Shown piece by piece: positions 58,129 through 64,000 of a DNA stretch of 64,000 nt; the first letter of the stretch is position 1, and every line of letters starts with the position of its first letter. The DNA is from Pseudomonas fragi (GTDB taxonomy: Bacteria; Pseudomonadota; Gammaproteobacteria; Pseudomonadales; Pseudomonadaceae): the NCBI RefSeq assembly GCF_900105835.1, contig NZ_LT629783.1, positions 1,178,001 through 1,242,000 of the forward strand, given 5' to 3'. A model generated the notes under the pieces. It had not been told where the DNA came from and searched no databases. It was given only the letters and a program-made list of their open reading frames with translations. The translations under genes and the position numbers were made by a program.

Positions 58129-58931
58129 CACGCCTCCAACGGGTAAATAGTGGTTAACTCCCCCGCGTCTACGGTGATGGACTGACAGGCCGGTTCGGCC
58201 TGTTGCTCCAGCTCAGTGACCTGCAAGGGGTGGATTGTTGTTTGCTCGCTGTAAGCACTGCCAGCCGCCTCTTTGGCGGGGTAGGCGTGTTGTTCCAGCA
58301 ATGTGGGTTGAAGCGGGTAAAGCGTGGTGTCTTCGGCGGTCATGGCAATGTTCGCCGCCTCTCGAACTGCACAGGTGAGGTCCATCAACGTGACTTGTAA
58401 CGGGTAAATCGTGGTGACTTCACCCTCTACAACACAGGCACCGAACCGCAGGGTGCTGGTTGTTTCCAGGCTGATACGCAGGAGATTCATGTGCCGACTG
58501 ACCGGCTTAGTGTCCTCAATAAGCCGGATCAGCTCCTGGCACACTTTCTCGGTGAAGCCGCCATCCCGAACCTCGACCTTCAGCGCATAGGTGCCCGGCT
58601 CGCGTTCAGGTAGGGTCTGCCACCACTCTTCCACGTCAATGACGTAGCCCAGGGACTCGGCCACCCGTTTCAACGCGCCCACGGTGCCCTTACGCTTGTG
58701 GATCTCGAAAGAGTCTTTAATCACCTTGCGCTTGATCGCTTCCGTCCAGTCAGGGTCCCAGCGATCGACACTGCGCTGAATGGCCAGCCAAGGCAGCAAC
58801 TCAACCGGACAGGTGTCCGGTGAGTTCATGCGGCGAAGGACGTTTGGCAGATCAGGGTTTTCCATCGACACTAGGGCCAGCGCCTGCTCCAGCGTCGTGC
58901 GATTCGACGGCAACAGGCTGGCATCACTCAT
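58128..58931 (-). CDS. I: Baseplate/tail protein I with C-terminal 29-residue tandem repeats
   Basis: This 267-residue protein has the gpI core over residues 1-165 (LPSNRTTLEQALALV; LPWLAIQRSVDRWDPDW; DTKPVSRHMNLLRISL) like the A copy, but its C-terminus is a tandem repeat: three units of exactly 29 residues beginning TTIYPLQVT, TTLYPLQPT and TTIHPLQVT (58329-58415, 58242-58328, 58155-58241) and a final partial TTIYPLEA. The repeats follow the part next to the fibre gene and may form the fibre docking site. Confidence 0.88.
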   Translation of the reverse strand: MSDASLLPSNRTTLEQALALVSMENPDLPNVLRRMNSPDTCPVELLPWLAIQRSVDRWDPDWTEAIKRKVIKDSFEIHKRKGTVGALKRVAESLGYVIDVEEWWQTLPEREPGTYALKVEVRDGGFTEKVCQELIRLIEDTKPVSRHMNLLRISLETTSTLRFGACVVEGEVTTIYPLQVTLMDLTCAVREAANIAMTAEDTTLYPLQPTLLEQHAYPAKEAAGSAYSEQTTIHPLQVTELEQQAEPACQSITVDAGELTTIYPLEA

Positions 58932-59814
58932 CGGTGCCACCGAACACCACGCTAAAGCCCGTGCAATTGGCGGCCTGATGGTCCAGCACCACCACATCCT
59001 CAACCGGGTGGACCAGCTCCACGCGCTGCACCAGCGAAACATGCAAGGCGGCATGGATAGCTGATCGACGGATATCCCGCCCCAAGCGGCGCTGGGTGTT
59101 GATATAGCGATCCAGGGACGACCGGGCTTCAGCCAGGATCAGCTCAATCTCCGGGCCCGGGTAGAGGTACAAAACAGCCTCAATCCGGTAGTCGATCAGA
59201 CCGGCGGACTGGACGATCACGCGGTCGCCTAACGGCCGCACATCCTCATCACTGAGGGCCACCCGAACCACCTCAAGCAAATCCTCAGAAGCCACGCCAT
59301 CGCCAACCCGGCTAAGAATACTGACCTCAACCATGGCGGGGCTTGGACTGACGACCCGGGCATCCGCCACCCGACCATCGGCCGACATGGCGTGAAATAC
59401 GTAAGCATCCCGAGGGCCAGCAATCGACAGGCCCTCAAATGCAAACAGCGTGCGCTCCACCAGGGAGTCGTCCGACTCGTATTGCGCCTCGATCGGCGGT
59501 ACTGCACCAGGATCAGCGGCGACCACGGTCAGACGTTTTACGTTGTAGTTGGCCGCTAGGTGATCCACATCGCTGCCCCGGGCAAAGGCCAACAGCAGCG
59601 CCTTGGCCGCATCGTTGATCCGCGCCCGGCTCATCATCTTGTCGTAAGCGGCCTTTTCCAGCAGCTTGACCACCGGGTCGGACTCCAGCGCTGCCGACCA
59701 GTTGTCCCCCATCAAGCCGCGAAAGTCGGTCAGCGCCTCTTGGTACAACGACTCAAAATCCAGCGGCTCCAGCACAAGCGGGGCCGGTAAACGGGACAGG
59801 TCAAGGGTGCTCAT
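58924..59814 (-). CDS. J: Baseplate assembly protein J (prophage B copy)
   Basis: This 296-residue paralogue of 12592-13482 has the same motifs (LDFESLYQEALTDFRGLMGDNW; FARGSDVDHLAANYNVKRL; RRLGRDIRRSAIHAALHVSLVQRVEL). The coupling overlaps with W and I are the same. Confidence 0.92.
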   Translation of the reverse strand: MSTLDLSRLPAPLVLEPLDFESLYQEALTDFRGLMGDNWSAALESDPVVKLLEKAAYDKMMSRARINDAAKALLLAFARGSDVDHLAANYNVKRLTVVAADPGAVPPIEAQYESDDSLVERTLFAFEGLSIAGPRDAYVFHAMSADGRVADARVVSPSPAMVEVSILSRVGDGVASEDLLEVVRVALSDEDVRPLGDRVIVQSAGLIDYRIEAVLYLYPGPEIELILAEARSSLDRYINTQRRLGRDIRRSAIHAALHVSLVQRVELVHPVEDVVVLDHQAANCTGFSVVFGGTDE

Positions 59815-60137
59815 ACGTTCACTTCCAATAGCTGACTGTCGCCCTTGTAGATACCCGACAGGCGAAAAGTGATACGCCCATCAAGAACGGACAGGACTTG
59901 AACCTGCGTCAGTTCCAGACGCGGCTCCCAGCGTTTCAGGGCGCGGGCCGCCTCAGCCTGCACAGCGCTTTTCCAGCCCTCACTGACGGGCAGATCGACA
60001 AAGCGCCGGATGGTGCTGCCGTATTCCGGGCGCATTAGCCGGGACCCCAGCGGCGTGGTCAAAATGTCTTCAATGGACTGCCTCAGATGCTTAACGCCCG
60101 AGATAGGCAGCCCGGTACGGCGGTCCATTCCGATCAT
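59811..60137 (-). CDS. W: Baseplate protein W (prophage B copy)
   Basis: This 108-residue gp25-like protein reads HLRQSIEDILTTPLGSRLMRPEYGSTIRRFVDLPVSEGWKSAVQ. It matches the A copy apart from the last residues (YKGDSQLLEVNV). Confidence 0.92.
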   Translation of the reverse strand: MIGMDRRTGLPISGVKHLRQSIEDILTTPLGSRLMRPEYGSTIRRFVDLPVSEGWKSAVQAEAARALKRWEPRLELTQVQVLSVLDGRITFRLSGIYKGDSQLLEVNV

Positions 60138-60141
60138 GGGG

Positions 60142-60336
60142 CTACTCCGGCAGACGCTCTAAATCAGGGTGTTTATCGAGAAATGCCTGCGCTTCGGCGT
60201 CCGACGCCTCGACGTGGTGCTTGCTGACCTGCAGCAGGCGGTCGTCGCTCATCACCAGAGTGCGTGAGATAAAAGCCCGGTCGCGGTAAACCACCGGGCT
60301 GACAGGCTTGTCGATCGGGACGGCTTTGCTCGTCAT
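60142..60336 (-). CDS. Small conserved phage protein before W (prophage B copy)
   Basis: This 64-residue homologue of 13810-14007 reads YRDRAFISRTLVMSDDRLLQVSKHHVEASDAEAQAFLDKHPDLERLPE. The start at 60336 is chosen by comparison. It is the last phage gene before the sdhC/tetR insertion. Confidence 0.65.
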   Translation of the reverse strand: MTSKAVPIDKPVSPVVYRDRAFISRTLVMSDDRLLQVSKHHVEASDAEAQAFLDKHPDLERLPE

Positions 60337-60348
60337 CGTTTTCTCCAG

Positions 60349-60377
60349 GACAAAAAAAACCCGCAAAATGCGGGCTG
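60349..60377 (-). terminator. Terminator at the border of the sdhC insertion
   Basis: The minus RNA has CAGCCCGCATTTTGCGGGTT followed by TTTTTT. It matches the hairpin at 14026-14047, so the insertion point lies just to its right. Confidence 0.6.
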
Positions 60378-60500
60378 GGGGTACGGTCAAAAGGCTAGGG
60401 TTTAAGCATCAGAAACAAACACATTCAATACTGGCTGCTCAAAAGCTCAAAACTTGGCAATTCGACCGTGAATACTTTTCGATTTTCGATTAAGGAAAAC

Positions 60501-60878
60501 TCAAGTCCAAAGCCAAACACCAGCAACAGCGATCAAGACGATAGAAATCACGAGCACAATCATAGATCCGCGCTTACCGCCTTCCAGCGTCTCACCAACC
60601 CCCATATCCATGATGAGATGTCTTACACCTGCGACCAAGTGATAAGCCAGTGCTGACACCACCACCCAAACAACGATCTTCGCAAATGGCGTGGACAACA
60701 TGGCCTTCATTTCGTTGAAACCTTCCTCGGAGCTCAGCGATTTTCCCAGGGCGTACAACAGTAAGAACACGCAGGGAAAGAGAATCAGTCCTGAGATCCG
60801 GTGCAATATCGATGTGATAGCGGTAATCGGATACTTGAAGGTTCCAAGGTCAAGGTTCACGGGTCTTTTCTGGTTCAT
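60501..60878 (-). CDS. sdhC: Succinate dehydrogenase cytochrome b556 subunit (SdhC) encoded in prophage
   Basis: This 125-residue protein is a full-length SdhC: MNQKRPVNLDLGTFKYPITAITSILHRISGLILF with the quinone-site SxxHRxSG, three membrane segments (LILFPCVFLLLYALG; IVVWVVVSALAYHLVAGVRHLIM; MIVLVISIVLIAVAGVWLW) and the haem-ligand His in AYHLVAG with VRHLIMDMGVGETLEGG. AGGA lies six bases before the ATG. No sdhD, sdhA or sdhB is beside it, so it would have to join the host complex. It is inserted between phage genes V and W and faces the same way as late transcription; a divergent TetR gene controls it in all likelihood. Confidence 0.88.
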   Translation of the reverse strand: MNQKRPVNLDLGTFKYPITAITSILHRISGLILFPCVFLLLYALGKSLSSEEGFNEMKAMLSTPFAKIVVWVVVSALAYHLVAGVRHLIMDMGVGETLEGGKRGSMIVLVISIVLIAVAGVWLWT

Positions 60879-60884
60879 ATCCAA

Positions 60885-61101
60885 TCCTGATGTAGGAAAA
60901 AGGGCTTATCTATTTGGCCCCAGTTGCGTCTCGGTGCTACGACAAAACTCGGCGCAGCTATGTCTGTAGAGGGGCGAGGCTGCCATTCATCAATGGGTAC
61001 ATCGCAATCCTAAACTAAACCAACCGGTTCAGTTTACAGCTTAGACGCTGACCTAGCACAAGCTTTTTCGCTTACCATGCCCCTTTAATTGAGACCATCT
61101 G
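60885..61101. promoter_or_regulatory. sdhC-tetR divergent control region
   Basis: A 217-base region between divergent genes holds both promoters, the operator palindrome at 61011-61036 and no ORF. Clear -35/-10 pairs cannot be assigned with confidence. Confidence 0.5.
61011..61036. promoter_or_regulatory. TetR-type operator palindrome
   Basis: Arms TAAACTAAACC (61011-61021) and GGTTCAGTTTA (61026-61036) are inverted repeats matching at 10 of 11 positions, separated by AACC. They lie between sdhC and tetR, the expected site of a TetR-family repressor controlling both. Confidence 0.7.
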
Positions 61102-61725
61102 ATGAAGAAAAGAACCGAAGCTAGACGTCTAGCTATCCGCGATGCCGCAGGGCAAGCTTTCAAAGAACTCGGATTTGAGGGCACCTCAATGGCTCACCTG
61201 GCACAGCGGCTGGGCTATTCGAAAGCCACGCTTTACTCCTACTTTGATTCCAAAGAAGAACTGTTCTATGAAGTGTTGATGGCTTCAACAAGCTCTCAAA
61301 TGGATGCCATTTTTAAGATTTTAGAGAAGCCGCTATTTGAGTTACGCAAGGATTTGACATTGCTTGGCGAGAAAATTACCGAGCTCCTCTATTCAGAAGA
61401 AGTAATGGCCGTACGACGTCTGCTTTTGTCCGAGGCAGGTCGCAAGAACGAACTGGGTCTGAAGTGTTATGAGGCTGGTCCCGCTCAGTTTCTTGTTGTT
61501 ATATCCCAAAGCCTGCAATGCGCTATGAACCGTGGGTTGTTGCGACAATCCGACCCTGTCGTTGCGGCGCTTCATTGGCGGGCACTTCTGGAATCCGAAT
61601 GGATCGATCATTTCCTGTTCTCGACTTCAACACAGGACAGTGAGGCAAAGGTCCGGGCCACAACAGCGCGCGCCGTGGAAGCATTTCTACTGGCCTATGG
61701 TGCTTCCAGCTCGGACAAGAATTGA
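61102..61725 (+). CDS. TetR/AcrR-family transcriptional regulator
   Basis: This 207-residue regulator has an N-terminal TetR HTH: AIRDAAGQAFKELGFEGTSMAHLAQRLGYSKATLYSYFDSKEELFYEVL. A helical ligand-binding domain follows (LLLSEAGRKNELGLKCYEAGPAQFLVVISQSLQ; AALHWRALLESEWIDHFLF). It is divergent from sdhC and convergent with gpV, whose stop lies 20 bases away. It is opposite to the late operon. The ligand is unknown; an inhibitor of respiration or a quinone-like compound would fit an SdhC target. Confidence 0.88.
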   Translation: MKKRTEARRLAIRDAAGQAFKELGFEGTSMAHLAQRLGYSKATLYSYFDSKEELFYEVLMASTSSQMDAIFKILEKPLFELRKDLTLLGEKITELLYSEEVMAVRRLLLSEAGRKNELGLKCYEAGPAQFLVVISQSLQCAMNRGLLRQSDPVVAALHWRALLESEWIDHFLFSTSTQDSEAKVRATTARAVEAFLLAYGASSSDKN

Positions 61726-61744
61726 CGCAGTGGCAACCAACACC

Positions 61745-62326
61745 TCAATGCTTGTGATTGGGCGTGTTGCCGCTTGTGTCGATAATTGCCCCGCCACCGT
61801 TGATATTGCCCATTACGCGTAACCCGCCGTTGATCAACACTTCACCGTAGATCGTCAGGTCGCCATCGAGTGCAATTGCCCCGGACGTGACGACCACCGC
61901 GTTATCCGTAACGGTCGCCGATGAACCACCCACCTTGATATCCACCGAGCCGGTCGGCAGCACAATGCTGTAACTGTGGGCCTGCCAGTCATAAGTCAGC
62001 GACCCGCCATCATCGAACAGCCAGAGCTCGACGTGATCGCGGTTATCCGGGGCGGGGCCGGCATCGCCAAACAATCCCGGTACAAAGGTGCCTTGTGAAA
62101 CGTCACCACTTGGGCTGAGCAAAGCGCCCTGCTCGCCCATGCTGGGCACCCGCCAGTGCCGCGCCTTGCCCGCCGCCTGACTGTGCCAGCGCACCCAGGC
62201 ACTGACCCATTCGCCGTCCGACACCCGGCACACGGGCGGCATGGTCGCAAGGTCCAGGGCGACCACATAACAGCCCTTGACCACCCCGGCGATCATGCGG
62301 TCGTGTTCGGCAAGTGCGTGGCTCAT
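61745..62326 (-). CDS. V: Baseplate assembly protein V, spike (prophage B copy)
   Basis: This 193-residue gpV resembles 14053-14634: GEQGALLSPSGDVSQGTFVPGLFGDAG, the beta-helix part (VDIKVGGSSATVTDNAVVVTSGAIALDGDLTIYG) and the NTPNHKH end. It has an ATG start where A uses GTG. It is separated from the W-side genes by the sdhC/tetR insertion. A one-mismatch palindrome (ATTACGCGTAAC) lies at 61812-61823. Confidence 0.9.
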   Translation of the reverse strand: MSHALAEHDRMIAGVVKGCYVVALDLATMPPVCRVSDGEWVSAWVRWHSQAAGKARHWRVPSMGEQGALLSPSGDVSQGTFVPGLFGDAGPAPDNRDHVELWLFDDGGSLTYDWQAHSYSIVLPTGSVDIKVGGSSATVTDNAVVVTSGAIALDGDLTIYGEVLINGGLRVMGNINGGGAIIDTSGNTPNHKH

Positions 62327-62814
62327 GGGTCAACCTCAACATTCACGCTGAACACCAGCGAACCGGGCGGCTCATCCGGCCACGGCCATTCCGTTTCACC
62401 TAGGTAAATCGTCTGGGTCCACTCCACCAGCCACACGGTGTAGCCATCAAGCTCCGGGCGGGTCCAGTCCTGGGTTGAACGCTTGAACTCGGCAGGCTCA
62501 ACCGCCAGCCCCCACGTCTGAGCGCGCAACAACACCGCCAATTGCGTGGCAAGGTGAATGGCCTGCTGGTAATGCTGATCACGGATCACATCAACAATCA
62601 CCCGTGCTTCAAAGGTAACGTTCAGCGTGCTTTCGCCGGTGCCGATATCGGTACCCGGCTCGATCTCGGCGATGTCGAGAAATACGGCTGGCAGCGGGAT
62701 GTGCTGCTCGATGTCAGGCCAGAAGCGGACCAACTGAACACCTGACAGCTGCTCTTGCAGATGCTGTTCAATGGTTTGATACAACAGGTCGAGGCTAAAC
62801 GGCTGTTCAGACAC
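62323..62814 (-). CDS. Tail terminator/completion-like protein
   Basis: This 163-residue protein uses a GTG start and has LDIAEIEPGTDIGTGESTLNVTFEARVIVDVIRDQHYQQAIHLATQLAVLLRAQTWG and an end (WPWPDEPPGSLVFSVNVEVDP) shared with the A protein at 14631-15143; the N-terminal part is different. The shared end fits the preserved tail module, the rest goes with the B head. Confidence 0.55.
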   Translation of the reverse strand: MSEQPFSLDLLYQTIEQHLQEQLSGVQLVRFWPDIEQHIPLPAVFLDIAEIEPGTDIGTGESTLNVTFEARVIVDVIRDQHYQQAIHLATQLAVLLRAQTWGLAVEPAEFKRSTQDWTRPELDGYTVWLVEWTQTIYLGETEWPWPDEPPGSLVFSVNVEVDP

Positions 62815-63472
62815 GGCGCGTCCCCTTCAGGTATTTCTGCAGTTCAAAGTTCATTTCTTGCCGGAGAATCTGCAGCAGGCGCTCATCGGCCTTGCGGCTC
62901 CAGGTTTCAAAATGCGGCCGTACTGAATCCAGTGAAATCTTGGCCTTGGCCAACGGAAAGCGATCGCTGTTTTCCCCCACAAAACCGGAGCTGGCCCCGG
63001 TCTGCGAAGTGACTTCGCTGTCGGGGTAGTCGGCCCGGGCGAAGTGTTTACTGGCGGTACGAATCCAGATATCGGCCTGATTGCCGTACACCTTTTTGTA
63101 GAAGGCGCCGCGATAGCGCCGACTACCCACTGATACACCGGCCTTGGTCTGCCGTGGGCGCCCTGTCCGGCTGGCTTCCAGCGGGTTGATACCGAACCAG
63201 AGCTTGCCGCGCATCGCCCCGCCGGCGATCGGGTAGCTGCGCAAACGCTGCCGCACCGCCTTGACCGCGATTCGCTCCTGCTTGCCAACGGCCCGGGCTA
63301 TATGGGTGCTGAGCCAGCCCAAGGTTTTATTGATTGCGCGACGTTGCGCGTTGGCAGCAGCTTTGGGTATCAGGGCGGCCAGTTCCGCAAATGCTTTCAG
63401 GTCCTCGGACGAGACCTGAATATTGAACATTCCACTGCTGGCCCTGTTCTCACTAAAGCTGCCAATGCTCAT
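62807..63472 (-). CDS. Minor tail protein Z-like (lambda gpZ family)
   Basis: This 221-residue protein resembles prophage minor tail protein Z: VSSEDLKAFAELAALIPKAAANAQRRAINKTLGWLSTHIARAVGKQ, RQRLRSYPIAGGAMRGKLWFGINPLEASRTGRP, GSRRYRGAFYKKVYGNQADIWIRTAS. In lambda gpZ is needed for productive tail-head completion. It overlaps the flanking genes by 8 and 4 bases. It is absent at this position in prophage A. Confidence 0.75.
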   Translation of the reverse strand: MSIGSFSENRASSGMFNIQVSSEDLKAFAELAALIPKAAANAQRRAINKTLGWLSTHIARAVGKQERIAVKAVRQRLRSYPIAGGAMRGKLWFGINPLEASRTGRPRQTKAGVSVGSRRYRGAFYKKVYGNQADIWIRTASKHFARADYPDSEVTSQTGASSGFVGENSDRFPLAKAKISLDSVRPHFETWSRKADERLLQILRQEMNFELQKYLKGTRRV

Positions 63473-63789
63473 GGGCGTTTCCTCAAGATCAGCGATACCA
63501 GGCCGTCGCCGCTGGGCTCCAGTTGCAGCAGGTCATAATCGCCACCACCGTCCAGCGCAGGCAGGTCGATGGTGACAAGCAATCCTTTATTCAGCCCATC
63601 CGAGTCCGCAACCCGCACGACAAAGTGCGGCTCGCGAAGGCCGGTATTGAGACGGCCAATCTGCGGCTGTTTCCACGGTGCTGAGAACATCCCCAGCACC
63701 GGCTCGGCGCGACCCTCGATGTGGCCGGTATCGCCCAGCACGTCGAAAATCACGCTGTCGATATCGACCACCAGATCACGAATGCCCAC
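63469..63789 (-). CDS. Head-tail joining protein, lambda FII-like
   Basis: This 106-residue protein starts with GTG at 63789 (GGAG eight bases upstream). It has FDVLGDTGHIEG, HFVVRVADSDGLNKGLLVTIDLPALDGGGDYDLLQLEPSGDGLVSLIL, and resembles 15118-15498 in the DLPALDGGG region. It follows the capsid gene directly. Confidence 0.65.
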   Translation of the reverse strand: MGIRDLVVDIDSVIFDVLGDTGHIEGRAEPVLGMFSAPWKQPQIGRLNTGLREPHFVVRVADSDGLNKGLLVTIDLPALDGGGDYDLLQLEPSGDGLVSLILRKRP

Positions 63790-63791
63790 GG

Positions 63792-64000
63792 TTACAGCTC
63801 CAGCAGGATCTGGGCACGTGGCCGGGTGCAGATATGCAGCGGGTTGGATTGGGCTTCGCCGGCCATGCCTTTGTTGAACGGCATCGGCTCGATCTTGCTG
63901 TAGTACGGGATGCCCTGGGTGTTGACCGTTTCCATGTAATCGGCCGGAGCAAAGGCCGAGATATAGAGGTCAGGAACGCCTTCGGGGACCAGCAGGGCTT
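63792..64000 (-). CDS. Major capsid protein, lambda gpE family, C-terminal part (cut by window edge)
   Basis: The visible 69 or so C-terminal residues read LLVPEGVPDLYISAFAPADYMETVNTQGIPYYSKIEPMPFNKGMAGEAQSNPLHICTRPRAQILLEL. The PADYxExVNTxGxPYY and QSNPLxxCTRP motifs belong to lambda gpE-type capsid proteins. The rest lies beyond the window. This shows that prophage B uses a different capsid type from the ClpP-fusion capsid of A. Confidence 0.78.
   Translation of the reverse strand, partial: ALLVPEGVPDLYISAFAPADYMETVNTQGIPYYSKIEPMPFNKGMAGEAQSNPLHICTRPRAQILLEL

Overview
The window looks like a Pseudomonas chromosome (GC-rich, DUF1654, pyocin-type holin, Pseudomonas-style SdhC) and is filled almost entirely by two temperate-phage genomes in the same orientation. 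Both combine a P2-type contractile tail (gpD, X, U, tape measure, E, FII, FI, H, I, J, W, V) with a lambda-type head, and the two tail blocks are close paralogues. No ordinary core chromosomal block is present.

Prophage A runs from before base 1 to about 37.4 kb. On the minus strand, transcription order is: cro-like repressor, small ORF, lambda O-like initiator carrying an iteron origin, P-like helicase loader, small ORF, an internal tyrosine recombinase, Q-like antiterminator, a membrane/coiled-coil extra gene, a holin broken by an amber codon, terminase, portal, a ClpP-protease/major-capsid fusion, tail and endolysin. The plus strand carries the leaderless-looking cI gene, an SOS-boxed DUF1654 gene, and a leftward-type early operon (LuxR-HTH gene, DUF2303 gene, excisionase-like gene, integrase). 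Two minus-strand HEPN-like genes interrupt that operon. Two sets of three CI operators flank the immunity region.

At 37360-37404 lies the 3' half of a tRNA-Pro(GGG) on the minus strand, just beyond the integrase. Its orientation says that another element begins on its right. I therefore read prophage B as starting at about 37.4 kb, integrated in tandem at the same tRNA, with its own integrase and the reconstituted tRNA beyond base 64000.

Prophage B opens with about 9 kb of accessory genes: a TPR-like plus HEPN pair, an IS66 transposase remnant, a Gabija-like OLD nuclease and UvrD-type helicase pair, a polytopic membrane protein, and an AT-rich three-gene cassette of unknown function. Then come the spanins, endolysin and tail block. 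Its tail-fibre region differs completely from that of A. A moron of sdhC (succinate dehydrogenase cytochrome b subunit) and a divergent TetR gene with a palindromic operator sits inside the late operon, where A has only 45 bases. The head module of B is also different: it has a gpZ-like protein and a lambda gpE-type capsid protein.

All functional calls come from reading motifs, gene order and comparison between the two prophages. No database search was possible.
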